DNA of 64,000 nt, taken from Aminobacter anthyllidis. Lineage in GTDB: Bacteria; Pseudomonadota; Alphaproteobacteria; Rhizobiales; Rhizobiaceae. Position numbers and translations under genes: made by a program. This document shows positions 26,501-34,938 of the stretch, one piece after another (the stretch's first letter is position 1; each line of letters starts with the position of its first letter). The notes beneath the pieces are model-generated. The model ran no database searches. It was not told the DNA's origin and was given only the letters and a program-made list of their open reading frames with translations. The stretch lies in NCBI RefSeq assembly GCF_018555685.1, contig NZ_JAFLWW010000004.1, forward strand, positions 62,001 to 126,000. Direction: 5' to 3'.

Positions 26501-29500
26501 ACGACAGGCAGCGGGACGATCCAGCTCGGCGACGCGGGCGCGCCCGGCAACACTACGGCCGCCACCATCGGCGGCAGCGGAAACGGTCCGGCCGTCGGCT
26601 TCCAGTTCACCAGCACGACCGCCGTCAACTTCACCTATGGCGATGGCGAAGGAACCATCGACAAGCTGTCCACGGTCAAGGCCGTCGACATCATGGCTTC
26701 GCCGGGAGGCGTCTTCCCTGCCGCCGGAACCTACAATTTCAAGGACGTCGACGGTGCCAATGGCGGCTTTGTCGGCGACATTTCCGAGGCGCAGGGTCCG
26801 ACGGTCTATTACGTCGACAGCCAGGGCGACGGCAATGGAACCGCGGCGAACCCCGGATCGATCGCCGGCGCCGAAGCCTCGGGCGCCGATGTCATCGTGT
26901 TCATAGACACCACTGTCAACGGTACCAGCGACTTCATCGACATGATGCAGGCGCAGCACAATGACGGCGTGAACAACACCTTCAACCTTGCCAATGGCCA
27001 AGTGCTCATAGGCCTCAAGGCCGGCGAATCCATCGACACCGCACCGCTTGGCGCCGTTGGCGGGGGCCTGGGTAATGCGTTCCAGTTCAGCGGTATCAGT
27101 TCGTCGACGATCATCGATGCGCCGACGGGCATCGACACCGTGCTGCCGACTTTGACCACGGCCCTTGGGAACACGATCGACTTCACAGTCAACGCCAGCA
27201 TCGACAACGTCATCATAGCCAACACGGGCTCGGGCATCGGCATTTCCGGTTCTGACATCACCAAGCTCATCCTGAGCCGGGCGACGGTATCGGGCGCTGG
27301 CGGTGGTGCGCTGTCGTTGACCGATGGCGTGGCCAATGGCGAGATCGCACTGTCGGACCTGATCCTGTCGGCGACCGGCGGCAACGTCGGCGTGGTTGAT
27401 GGTACGGTGGGTGCGGGCGTGTTGAAGGTCAGCGCCTTCTCCGACATCACGCTGCTGGGCAACAATGGCGAGATTGGCGGCTTCATCCTCGGCGGCGTCG
27501 TCTTCGACGCCAATGCGGCGACGGCCGGCATTGACCAGGTCAACGGCGGCGCCTTCATCGCGGGCACCACGGCCAATCGTGTTGGCGGCTTCGGCCTTCT
27601 CTTGGACGACACGATCTCCGGCAACCTCAAGTTCGACACCACGAACATTGCCGTCCAGCAGGCATCAAACGTCATCTTCCTCGGCAATGTTGCGCTCGGC
27701 ATCTATGCCAATGCCGTCAACGGCTCGAACAGTAGGCTGGACTTTGGCACAGCTACGATCGACGTCTCAGGCAGTGGATCCTCAGGCAGCTTCTTCAACG
27801 GCGCTCATCTGCTCGTCAACGACACCAACAAAATAGGGTTCTCCGGCGCCACCAGCTTCACCGGCACGAACGGTGTCGGCGGCCTCTACGCCAACAGGGG
27901 CGCAGCTACTGGCGGCGAACTGTTCTTCACCAGCGCCAACAATACGTTCAATGTCGACGAGGCCGCGCTGGGTATCTCCAACATCGCGCTCACCAACGGC
28001 TCTGGTGGCTCGGCGCAGTTTGGCGCTGTCAATGTGACCGGCGGCCAGAACGGCATCAAGCTGCTCAACCTGATCGCTTCGCCGACGATCCAGTTCAACG
28101 GCTCGGTGACGATCAGCGATACCACCCTCAACGCCATCGATCTCACCAGCGCCGTCAATGGAACGTCGGTGACATTTGCCGGCGCAGTTTCGATCACCAA
28201 CGCCACTGGCGGTGGCGTCAAATGGCAGCAAGCGGTCGGCAACGCGGACACGCTGACATTCGCCGGTGGCCTCGACATCCAAAACAATGGCGGCATTGGA
28301 TTCTACGCCAGGAACGGCAATGTCGTGCTCTCAGGTGTCGATGCGAAGAATATTGCCACCACCAATGGACGTGCGCTGGTCATCGACGGCGCGAATGTCA
28401 GCAACGGTGCTGCAGGCGCCGGCGTCTTCAACAACGTTAGCGCCAGCGGCTATCTCAGTGGCGGTGGCATCGACGTCAATGCCGGATCTGGCGCGATGCG
28501 CTTCGCTGGAACCGTCAACCTGACGCCTGATGCCGCGACGGTCGGAACCGCATACGGCATCAGCATCGGTGGCGGCACCACCGGTACCTATACCTTCGCC
28601 GGCACCACCACCATCACCGGCGGTATCGACGACAACGGCGTCTACATCAGGAACACGGGCGCGGGCTTGACCGTCGACTTTACCGGTCCGCTGAACGTCA
28701 CCACCGGCCTGAATGCCGTCGACCTCAACGACACGACCGGCAATCTGGCCTTCTCGATCCAGCATGCCTCGAGCAGCCTGACCACCACCGCCTCGACCGG
28801 CACCGCATTCCTTGCGGTTGGCGGCAACGGTACGATCAGCAGCGCTGCATCCATCTCGAGCGTCGGCCTTGGTGCGTCGATCACTGGCCGCACCGGCGGG
28901 TTCGTGACGCTGTCGGGCAACATCACCCAGGCGCTGCGTGGCGTCGAAGTCAATGGCGGCACCGGCGGCAGCGTCGTGTTCTCGGGTGCCCAGAAGACCC
29001 TGAACACAGGCGCAACCGATGCCGTTCGGGTGTTCTCGCCGACTGCGGTCAGCTTCATCAATGGCGGCCTCGACATCGATACGACGACCGGGCGCGGTAT
29101 CGTCGTCAATGGTACCGGCGGCACTGCCAACGTTACCGTCTCGGGTGCTGGCAACACGATCACCACCGGTGCCGGCACAGGTGTCGATGTCATTGGCGGC
29201 ATCGGCGCCACAACTGTCGCCATCAATTCTTCGATCACCTCGACCGCCGGCCTTGCCGCCGGCATCCAGTCCGTCACCTCCGGCACGATCACGTTGTCCG
29301 GCAATCTGAGTGCGACCGGTATCGCTGTAAACAGCAACACCGGTGGCACGTTCGACTTCTCGGGCGTGACGAAGACGCTGACCTCGGGTGTTGCGACAGC
29401 CGTCAACCTGACCAACAACACCGGCGCGACGATTAATTTCAGCAATGGCGGCCTGGTGATCAACACCACCAGCGGCACCGGTTTCAACGCCAGCGGCGGC

Positions 29501-32500
29501 GGCACGGTCAGTGTCGGCACCGGCGGCAACGCCAACACGATCACGACAACGACCGGTACGTCGCTGAACCTTGACGGTGTCACCGTCGGCTCAGCGGGCC
29601 TAAACTTTGCAACCGTTTTGACGAATGGTGCGGCCACCGGCATTTCGCTGGGCAATGTCGGTTCGAGCGGCGGCGGCGCCATCGCGCTGGGTACGGTGAA
29701 CCTCCAAGGCATCACCTCGCGGGGCGTCGACGTTTCCGGCACGCTCGGTGCCGCCCTGTCCTTCAGCGATCTCGATATCGGCCTGAACAACAGTTCGGCA
29801 GTCGCCTTCGACCTCAATGGTGCTGTGATCAATTCGGCGGTGACGGCCAATGATTTCGACGTGACCAATGCGGCGGCGGCCGGAACCTCGATCGGTGTCG
29901 ACCTTCGCGGTGCCACAGGTGGCCAGATCGTGCGCCTGGGTGATACCGTGGCGGGTGGAAACAGTTCGAGCATCGCCGGGGTCAACACCGGCGTGTTCCT
30001 GAACAGCGCGACGAACCTTGCATTCACCTATGGCGATGGCGAGTCTGGCGACCAGCTGTCGACGATCGGCGCCAATGTCGCCATCGACGCCAGCAGCGCG
30101 CCTGCGGCCGGCAGCTACAATTTCCAGGATGTCAATTTCCAGGCGAGCCCGGGTCTCGGCTTCGGCATAGGCAAGGTCTATTTCGTCGACAGCGACGGCG
30201 CCACCGGCGGCGGCAATGGTTCGGGCATCGACGGCAACAATCCGATGACACTGGCGGCGGCCGAAGCTGTGGCGAGCGTCAACGACATCATCGTGCTGAT
30301 CAACAACGGCAGCGTTATCACCGCAGCCGGCACCAACCTCGACAACACGCTGAACCTCGCCGCCGGCACGCAGGTGCGCGGCTTCGGCAACGGCGCGATC
30401 AACCTCGCCATGACGGTGCCGAGCACGATCCAACTGGCCAGCAACACGATCTCCATCGCTGCCATCGGCAGTGGTGCTGCGACGCTGACAAGCAGCGTCG
30501 GCAGCAATGTCATCACGCTTGGCGCCAGCGGCAACATCATCGACGGCTTCATCCTCGATGGCAGCCCGGCAGGCGCGGTCCGCGGCATCAAGGACGATGG
30601 CTCCGGCGCCTCCGGTACTGCCATCACCAACATGACGATCAGGAATTTCCTGACCGCCGGCATCGAGATCACGCCGTCCGCCAGCACGACGATCAACAAC
30701 GTGGTGTTCTCGTCGAACGGTTCCGACGCGGTCCTCAACGCGTCCAACACCACCATCAGCAATGTCACCAGCACCGGGGCGACCGGTATCGCCTTCGACA
30801 TCCGCAATGCCAGCGGCACGACGACGCTCAGCAACATTTCGATCACGGGTGCCGGCACTGGCGGCATCTTGTTTGGTGGGGGTTCCGGCCCGGCCGGCAC
30901 GATCACCGGCACCAATGTTGATATCGGCGGGGCAAACGCGCTTGCCGTCACCGGCGGCAACGCCGCGGTCAGTTTCGACGCCGCAAGTTCCATCGCCAAC
31001 ACCTCGGGCACGGCGGTCGCTATCACCAACCGCACTGGCGGCAGCTTCACCTTCGCCGGCTCGGTCGTCGCCAACGGTGTCGCGAGCGGCATCAGCGTCT
31101 CGGGCGCCACGGCGGCAAGCTCGGTCAGCTTCACCGGGACTGTCGATCTCGGCACGACGACTGCGATGACCGGCACCGCCGTTGCGATCAACAACAACGG
31201 CCAGACGTCAACCGTCAGCTTCGCCAATCTCGATATCGTCACCAGCGGCACGACGAGCTTCTCGGCCAGCAATGGTGGCACCATCAATGTCACGACGGGC
31301 ACGATCAATGCCGGCTCGGCGCAGGCCATCTCGCTCAATGGCGTTGCCGCCAACGTCAACCTCGTTTCGACCACGTCGTCCGGCGGCACGAACAATGTCG
31401 GCCTGACCAACGTGACCGGCACCGTCAATCTGGGTTCGGGGGTCCTTTCGGGCGCCACAGGCGTGGCGTTCATGGTCAGCGGTGGTTTGGCCAATGTCGA
31501 CTATGCCGGCACCATCACCAAGACGACGGCCGGCAATGTCGTCAACGTCTCCAGCCGCACGGGCGGAACGTTGACGCTGTCAGGCAACATCAGCGCGACG
31601 GGCGCCGTTGGGAACGGCATCTCGGTGGCCGGCAACAGCGGCGGCACGATCACCTTCTCGGGCTCTAGCAAGACCTTGACGACGGGCGCGAACGCGGCAG
31701 TCAGCCTCGTAAACAACACGGGCACGACGATCAATTTCAACTCCGGCGGGCTGGCCATCTCGACGACCTCAGGCGCCGGCTTCAGCGCTACGGGTGGCGG
31801 CACGATCAACGTCCAGGGTTCGAACAACACGATCTCCTCGACGACCGGCACGGCGCTCAACGTCACCAACACGACGATTGGCGCGAGCGACATGACCTTC
31901 CGCAGCCTCTCTTCCAATGGTGCGGCAAACGGCATCGTGCTCAACAACACCGGCGCTCTTGGCGGCCTGACGGTGACCGGCGATGGCGGCGGCAGCAACA
32001 ACGGCTCGGGCGGAACGATTCAGAACTCGACCGGTGATGGTATCAGTCTGACAAACACCGCGCAGGTGCGGCTGGCCCGCATGAACATCACGAACAATCT
32101 GGGCAACGGCATCGGCGGCTCGACTATCAATGGTCTCTTGATCGAGCGGTTCAACATCAGTGGCAACGGCGACAATGCGGCCACCGACGAATCCGGCGTC
32201 AATGTCTCCGAGCTGACCGGATCCGCCTTTGGCGGGACAAACGCCACCGGCATCGTCGATTCAGTCATCAGCAACAACTACGAATTCGAAGTCCAGGTCA
32301 CGAACACGACAGGCACGCTTACCGATTTCCGATTGACCACCAACACGATCAGCAGCAACGGCCCGGCCGCCGGCGCGCATGGCAACCTCGTCAACTTCCT
32401 GGGGCTCGGCAACGCCAACATGACGCTGAACGCGAGCGGCGGCAGCTACACCGGCGCGGCACCAGACACTGCGACGGGGCTGCATATCGACCATTCGGGC

Positions 32501-33199
32501 ACCGGCGGACTGATGACGGCCAACGTCAACGGCGGCACGTTCACAAACAACAATGTGGCCGTGTCGGTGTCGGCGGCCAATGGCGGCAGTCTCGATTTCG
32601 ACATCAATGGCGTCACTGCGACCGGAAACCGCTCGCATGGCCTCAATCTGTTCGTTGCGGCATCGAGCACGGGAGCGGTCACGGGTACCTTCCGCAACAA
32701 CATCATCGGTACGGCCGGCGTCACCGGATCTGGCGCCAGCCTTGGTTTCGGCATTCGTGTCCAGAACGAAGGCAGCACCAGCACCAGCAACGCGGTAACA
32801 GTGCTGATTGAAAATAACGTCGTCCGTGAACTCGCCAATTTCGCGGCGATCAATGTCAACCAGGGCATTGTCGGCCAGACGTTTACGCGCACCCAGAACG
32901 TTACCATCAGAAACAACACCATTTCCGACGTGGACAACAGTCGCGGCGTCGTCATCCAGCAGAACAACACCACGGCACCCGGCATCATGAATGCGACCAT
33001 ACACGGCAACACCTTCGCCAATGTCGCGGGCAATGTCGGCGACGGCACCGATATCCGGCTTCGCCAGTTGGCCGGCGGAACCTTCAATCTGACGCAGCTC
33101 AGCGCTGCCGACCTCGCGACACAAAACGGTCTGACGCCAACGGACATCAGCATCGGCGGCACGATTACCTTTGGGGCCGCACCACCACCACTGCCCTGA
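20561..33199 (+). CDS. Giant inverse-autotransporter-like adhesin with modular beta-helix passenger
   Basis: The 4,212-residue protein starts at ATG 20561 (an in-frame TTG lies three bases before). A signal sequence with core TSALSTIAFALSGMAA (about 40-57) is preceded by an extended N-terminus. Residues about 67-292 form an intimin/invasin-type beta-barrel domain with alternating strands (QVRAIVGANSD through LTIPFNSG) and a following helix (GLRKRVNERVRGD). The remaining 3,900 residues are Gly/Ser/Thr/Asn-rich turns such as ITGTG, GNGIS and TLTNVTVTG, as in right-handed beta-helices. They are divided by five header repeats near 21626, 22953, 24387, 26803 and 30175. No LysM or Ig-like domain is seen. 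It should be exported through its own N-terminal barrel and displayed as a long adhesin or carbohydrate-binding fibre. Ligand unknown. Confidence 0.85.
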   Translation: MHSRFLPNNARHTDAAIALTSGPQVSLEYSLAWRARNLLRTSALSTIAFALSGMAAYGGQDGLWQPQVRAIVGANSDGATAALEGFVPLKQTAESVLFLDVRAKHDFEDGFGQDFGLGIRRIVNPDLMLGGYAYINTQRQDGHQFTGATLGVEAITANFDAHVNVYLPISGDKAEQSVNSSLSLVGNQLLEQISVIDRRNYAAWGIEGEIGVQVPVALPEHHALRLDVGAYHFGDPEGDDDSITGGKAGFEYSIGDVFGSGASVAFTGEVRNDNRDDTQFAGSVRLTIPFNSGSEAEGDADGDEPVYAVSEGLRKRVNERVRGDIGVRIEGDETLASSTTRVAINAATGAAFGKFFFADGANTLGLGTFGDPTTLDDAVADAGANGFVVALGGSGNLLTAGVTLANGQTVIGGGESVTALLFGGGTGTYNLGGSNGTIAGTNPGSNVITLGNGNTLKGITVTGGADGIFGNNVTGATLTNVTVTGVGGSGAHFTGTSTGIKGSNLTSTGNGVDGLNIQSDGTFNFTGTTLLSGNTDDGLDITGKGSYSFATLNATNNGDAGIHVTGTAPTGSFSTTGGTVSGNGGVAVFIDPIAANVTLTSISHNGGTSGVVLDNVSGSFTVTGQTSISNTSASAIAISSSPATIRFGGIDITNPGGDGISFAGVNAAVIAGGIVISGLGAGDTGLDFSGSQTNFTAQSVNITGTGAGSIGIDLAQTIGGSSIVITNGGVIANVGTGVRFGISGSLLNSANAQFTFGGGSISGVTASLDARGLNQTLGNYAFGSTTFVGAQLFDAQNLIFVGAAATGSGTGSSLLDLASIATADANTDGTAIFVLVNRGTDIDDTDGFSLGAGQTLASFGNGRQFSLGGVPINVTGANVQHSTTISDAGGAATLTNTGSGDTVTLASNTSLLDFKLSNAGGGNGVYGNGVSNATLTGLTVSGADLSGLVFAGTSTVSGSNLTSSNNGATGLSIQGGGTYTFTGTTTLADNIGSGLAISGGTGAYSFDTLNATGNDGNNVSASGTSAGELSIASGTISGGGLNGFLAGGIGLDVTLTSLSQTGGSTGISLAGVSGNFTVSGATTISGTAFNGIVISGSSANVGFAGATTITGAAGNGISLDGNTGTISFADVTISQPGQNGIDVQGVNGTISFRNVDITNLSATATGLDLSGSRSTFTATTLDISGLGGTSTGIDLSGTTGGTVTIGSGVIAGVGTGVQMGDHGAGAASANTAFSFGGGSITGSTASLDMRGLLAGSGTYAFGATALVGPQLFDTANLIFVGSGNTGSGDGSSVGNLINAAAADDLTTDANTIFVLVKSSAVDVINTDGDGFTLANGQSVVSFANGATVDLGAPPANVTGTNVVTGATQADPFSHGGATLNNGAGSAINLANGNLIQNLTVSNAGSGAAIDGTSISGLNVAGVTIASAVTGIDLTSAAGAIGVANLSIQSAQAGILLANSATTVTFTGANTIGSVAGTALSFNNYSGTATFANLDITGAATGIGITGGSTGTLNFDAASSIANTSGIAFNIDTATPNLTYNGTINQTSAATAVRINAMTGGSATFGGAITANTGAANAIDLTGNAGGSINFTGALSLTTDGGFGFRAIDGGTVSVTAAGNTIGTGAGPTERGIQLGGTGLTIGAAGINFASVTVDGSGGSVPTGILIENTSGGNVTFGAVNISRVMGDAIRLTNVQSGTYTFGGTTTLATVGGTGPGFAVQESAATVNVTNLVTSNVAGADVSLTNNTGTISIGGTINNGGSGDGVVVAGGSAAISIGATINSSAGIGGNAVKIDGTTGGSVAFTGPVSSTSFGDLLAVGTITAPTGGTISFSGSALTATSGGTVIIAGLGAGATFNASAPLSISNTTGTGLSVANVAGSATFGAVTVSGALYGVGLANNTGTVAFGATSVTNVGLGQTGVIVSGTNAGTMSFASLDIAMTGNGATGISFANAVINGSVTATDFDLTSDSSLGTTAVDLSKTTGSGTIQLGDAGAPGNTTAATIGGSGNGPAVGFQFTSTTAVNFTYGDGEGTIDKLSTVKAVDIMASPGGVFPAAGTYNFKDVDGANGGFVGDISEAQGPTVYYVDSQGDGNGTAANPGSIAGAEASGADVIVFIDTTVNGTSDFIDMMQAQHNDGVNNTFNLANGQVLIGLKAGESIDTAPLGAVGGGLGNAFQFSGISSSTIIDAPTGIDTVLPTLTTALGNTIDFTVNASIDNVIIANTGSGIGISGSDITKLILSRATVSGAGGGALSLTDGVANGEIALSDLILSATGGNVGVVDGTVGAGVLKVSAFSDITLLGNNGEIGGFILGGVVFDANAATAGIDQVNGGAFIAGTTANRVGGFGLLLDDTISGNLKFDTTNIAVQQASNVIFLGNVALGIYANAVNGSNSRLDFGTATIDVSGSGSSGSFFNGAHLLVNDTNKIGFSGATSFTGTNGVGGLYANRGAATGGELFFTSANNTFNVDEAALGISNIALTNGSGGSAQFGAVNVTGGQNGIKLLNLIASPTIQFNGSVTISDTTLNAIDLTSAVNGTSVTFAGAVSITNATGGGVKWQQAVGNADTLTFAGGLDIQNNGGIGFYARNGNVVLSGVDAKNIATTNGRALVIDGANVSNGAAGAGVFNNVSASGYLSGGGIDVNAGSGAMRFAGTVNLTPDAATVGTAYGISIGGGTTGTYTFAGTTTITGGIDDNGVYIRNTGAGLTVDFTGPLNVTTGLNAVDLNDTTGNLAFSIQHASSSLTTTASTGTAFLAVGGNGTISSAASISSVGLGASITGRTGGFVTLSGNITQALRGVEVNGGTGGSVVFSGAQKTLNTGATDAVRVFSPTAVSFINGGLDIDTTTGRGIVVNGTGGTANVTVSGAGNTITTGAGTGVDVIGGIGATTVAINSSITSTAGLAAGIQSVTSGTITLSGNLSATGIAVNSNTGGTFDFSGVTKTLTSGVATAVNLTNNTGATINFSNGGLVINTTSGTGFNASGGGTVSVGTGGNANTITTTTGTSLNLDGVTVGSAGLNFATVLTNGAATGISLGNVGSSGGGAIALGTVNLQGITSRGVDVSGTLGAALSFSDLDIGLNNSSAVAFDLNGAVINSAVTANDFDVTNAAAAGTSIGVDLRGATGGQIVRLGDTVAGGNSSSIAGVNTGVFLNSATNLAFTYGDGESGDQLSTIGANVAIDASSAPAAGSYNFQDVNFQASPGLGFGIGKVYFVDSDGATGGGNGSGIDGNNPMTLAAAEAVASVNDIIVLINNGSVITAAGTNLDNTLNLAAGTQVRGFGNGAINLAMTVPSTIQLASNTISIAAIGSGAATLTSSVGSNVITLGASGNIIDGFILDGSPAGAVRGIKDDGSGASGTAITNMTIRNFLTAGIEITPSASTTINNVVFSSNGSDAVLNASNTTISNVTSTGATGIAFDIRNASGTTTLSNISITGAGTGGILFGGGSGPAGTITGTNVDIGGANALAVTGGNAAVSFDAASSIANTSGTAVAITNRTGGSFTFAGSVVANGVASGISVSGATAASSVSFTGTVDLGTTTAMTGTAVAINNNGQTSTVSFANLDIVTSGTTSFSASNGGTINVTTGTINAGSAQAISLNGVAANVNLVSTTSSGGTNNVGLTNVTGTVNLGSGVLSGATGVAFMVSGGLANVDYAGTITKTTAGNVVNVSSRTGGTLTLSGNISATGAVGNGISVAGNSGGTITFSGSSKTLTTGANAAVSLVNNTGTTINFNSGGLAISTTSGAGFSATGGGTINVQGSNNTISSTTGTALNVTNTTIGASDMTFRSLSSNGAANGIVLNNTGALGGLTVTGDGGGSNNGSGGTIQNSTGDGISLTNTAQVRLARMNITNNLGNGIGGSTINGLLIERFNISGNGDNAATDESGVNVSELTGSAFGGTNATGIVDSVISNNYEFEVQVTNTTGTLTDFRLTTNTISSNGPAAGAHGNLVNFLGLGNANMTLNASGGSYTGAAPDTATGLHIDHSGTGGLMTANVNGGTFTNNNVAVSVSAANGGSLDFDINGVTATGNRSHGLNLFVAASSTGAVTGTFRNNIIGTAGVTGSGASLGFGIRVQNEGSTSTSNAVTVLIENNVVRELANFAAINVNQGIVGQTFTRTQNVTIRNNTISDVDNSRGVVIQQNNTTAPGIMNATIHGNTFANVAGNVGDGTDIRLRQLAGGTFNLTQLSAADLATQNGLTPTDISIGGTITFGAAPPPLP
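21614..30330 (+). repeat. Five header repeats dividing the giant passenger into modules
   Basis: Each header has the order FVDxxGxGxG, NPxxLxxAxA, DxIxVLV and then LANGQxVxGFGNG. Copies start near 21626 (FFADGANTLGLG), 22953 (IFVGAAATGSG), 24387 (IFVGSGNTGSG), 26803 (YYVDSQGDGNG) and 30175 (YFVDSDGATGGG). Most are preceded by a conserved F-T-Y/F-G-D/G-G tail segment. Module lengths are about 440, 480, 805, 1,125 and 1,010 residues. The pattern points to growth by in-frame duplication. Confidence 0.65.
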
Positions 33200-33337
33200 T
33201 CCGCCAAATTCTGGGGGAAGAACGAGAATGCTAGAGAGAATAAAAGTGAAATATTATTTCATGATACTTCAAGCTGGTGGTTCCAATAGACAACGCTAAT
33301 TGTTTTCGATAGTTTTTGGTGAGTTGAGGGGCAAGAA

Positions 33338-33856
33338 ATGGCGGAACCGTTTCTATCTGAAATTCGCATTATGTCTTTCGCCTTTGCTCCAAGGGGCTGG
33401 GCATTGTGCAATGGGCAACTTCTGCCCATCAATCAGAACCAGGGTTTGTTCTCTCTGCTCGGAACGACGTTCGGTGGCGACGGCCGTGTGAATTTCGCTC
33501 TCCCAGACTATCGCGGACGTCTGCCGATACATGTCGGTTCGAGCCATACACTTGGTGAGCGCGGCGGTGAGCCGTCGCACACCCTCTCGATTTCCGAGAT
33601 CCCCCAGCACACGCATGTTCTGAATGGTTCGAGTTTGAACGGCAACGCGGTCAACCCACGACCGCAGAGCAGCAATGGCACCGTCTTCGCCAAGGATCCT
33701 GGCAATGCCTACTCGTCGAGCACCCAAAATTTGGTGGCGTTGAATGCTGGCAGCGTCGCCAATGTCGGTGGCAGCCAGGCGCATCTCAACATGCAACCAT
33801 TCCTGACGCTCAGCTTTTGCATCGCCCTTCAGGGCATCTTCCCTTCGCCTACCTGA
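33338..33856 (+). CDS. Tail-collar domain protein (microcystin-dependent protein family), copy 1
   Basis: The 172-residue protein has the MDP/tail-collar layout. An N-terminal segment reads FAPRGWALCNGQLLPINQNQ, followed by LFSLLGTTFGGDG, FALPDYRGRLPIH, the histidine-rich SEIPQHTH loop, and the C-terminal NMQPFLTLSFCIALQGIFP. In phages this fold is a short tail-fibre/collar. In bacteria, tandem MDP genes occur outside prophages, and some are exported; the function is unclear. ATG 33338 follows GAGGGGCAAGAA. It is the first of three adjacent paralogues just after the giant adhesin gene. Confidence 0.88.
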   Translation: MAEPFLSEIRIMSFAFAPRGWALCNGQLLPINQNQGLFSLLGTTFGGDGRVNFALPDYRGRLPIHVGSSHTLGERGGEPSHTLSISEIPQHTHVLNGSSLNGNAVNPRPQSSNGTVFAKDPGNAYSSSTQNLVALNAGSVANVGGSQAHLNMQPFLTLSFCIALQGIFPSPT

Positions 33857-33868
33857 GGAGGCACAGCT

Positions 33869-34372
33869 ATGGCACAGCCTTATGTCGGCGAAGTCCGCAT
33901 GTTTGCCGGTAACTTCGCACCCGCGGGATGGATGTTCTGCGAGGGGCAGTTGCTGCCGATCTCCGAGAACGAGACACTGTTCAACCTGATCGGCACGACC
34001 TATGGCGGCGATGGGGAGAGCACGTTTGCGCTGCCCGACCTGCGCGGCCGGGTGCCGCTGCACCAGGGCAACGGCTTCATCCTGGCGGAAACCGGTGGCG
34101 CCGAGGAGATCAATCTCACCGTCGGCCAGATTCCCGCGCATAGCCACCCGCTACTCGGCTCTATGGCGAATGGCGCACAGGCCGCGCCCGACGGTGCTGT
34201 TTTGGCCAGTTCGACAGTCATAACTCCTTACGCTCCGGAAACGGCGAATGTTGCCATGGCCCAGGCAGCAGTTCTTTCGATCGGCGGCAGCCAGCCGCAC
34301 ACCAATTTCCAGCCCTACCTCTGTATCAACTTCATTATCTCGCTTTTCGGGATATTCCCGTCGCCGACCTGA
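33869..34372 (+). CDS. Tail-collar domain protein (MDP family), copy 2
   Basis: The 167-residue paralogue begins 12 bases after the previous stop, with AGGAGG at 33855-33860 as ribosome site. It keeps FAPAGWMFCEGQLLPI, LFNLIGTTYGGDG, FALPDLRGRVPLHQG, GQIPAHSHP and the terminal NFQPYLCINFIISLFGIFP. The middle loop differs most from the neighbours, as expected if it carries ligand specificity. The three genes are probably co-transcribed and their products may co-assemble. Confidence 0.88.
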   Translation: MAQPYVGEVRMFAGNFAPAGWMFCEGQLLPISENETLFNLIGTTYGGDGESTFALPDLRGRVPLHQGNGFILAETGGAEEINLTVGQIPAHSHPLLGSMANGAQAAPDGAVLASSTVITPYAPETANVAMAQAAVLSIGGSQPHTNFQPYLCINFIISLFGIFPSPT

Positions 34373-34381
34373 GAGGAAGCA

Positions 34382-34909
34382 ATGGCCGACCCCTTCGTCG
34401 CCGAAATCCGCATCTTTCCCTTCAACTTCGCGCCCAGGGGCTGGGCGTGGTGCGACGGCCAGCTGCTGCCGCTCTCGCAGAACACAGCCCTGTTCTCGCT
34501 GCTTGGCACCACATATGGCGGCAATGGCAAGTCCAACTTCGCCTTGCCCGATCTTCAGGGGCGGACGCCAATGCATCCTGGCCAGGGACCGGGTCTGTCA
34601 CTCCATGATCTTGGCGAAACTGGTGGATCGGAGACGGTTACGCTGCTCGAATCGGAGATTCCGATGCATGCGCACGCCCTGATGGCCTCGAACGAGGACG
34701 GTACCCAGGGCTCGCTGACGGCAGGTGTCACGATGGCAAACTCTGTTGGTGGCATGCTGTACCAGACCAATGTTTCCAGCAATCTGACGCCCATGAATGC
34801 GTCTGCCCTCGCTCCCGCCGGCGGCGACGCGCCGCACAACAATCTGCAGCCCTACCTTACCTGCTATTTCTGTATCGCGCTGCAGGGCGTCTTCCCGCCG
34901 AGAACCTGA
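34382..34909 (+). CDS. Tail-collar domain protein (MDP family), copy 3
   Basis: The 175-residue third copy starts 9 bases after copy 2, with GAGAGGAAGC as ribosome site. It reads FAPRGWAWCDGQLLPLSQN, LFSLLGTTYGGNG, FALPDLQGRTPMHPGQG, SEIPMHAHAL and NNLQPYLTCYFCIALQGVFP. It has a longer distal loop than the other two. Together the three form a compact cassette of divergent paralogues (clear protein similarity but different loops), pointing to old duplications followed by specialisation. Confidence 0.88.
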   Translation: MADPFVAEIRIFPFNFAPRGWAWCDGQLLPLSQNTALFSLLGTTYGGNGKSNFALPDLQGRTPMHPGQGPGLSLHDLGETGGSETVTLLESEIPMHAHALMASNEDGTQGSLTAGVTMANSVGGMLYQTNVSSNLTPMNASALAPAGGDAPHNNLQPYLTCYFCIALQGVFPPRT

Positions 34910-34938
34910 CGAATTCCGAGCCAAGCAGGACCAACATC

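Noticed and set aside
20600-33199. Short recurring sequences in the giant gene as a possible CRISPR array
   Set aside because: The repeats are irregular, in frame with one protein and lack constant spacer length. They encode beta-helix turns.
24275-33207. Many long minus-strand frames (for example 25760-27001, 28642-30027, 30178-31494) inside the giant adhesin gene
   Set aside because: They are Pro/Val/Thr/Ala repeats produced by reading the repetitive Gly/Ser/Thr codons backwards. None has a start context or recognisable domain.
33228-33299. Possible 23-codon peptide upstream of the first MDP gene
   Set aside because: It has a weak ribosome-like sequence but no supporting similarity. More likely leader sequence; a short GAAAT/ATTTC palindrome lies within it.
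33338-34909. Prophage tail module
   Set aside because: Only collar-domain proteins are present. No capsid, terminase, integrase, baseplate or lysis gene is nearby, and the three copies look like bacterial MDP paralogues.
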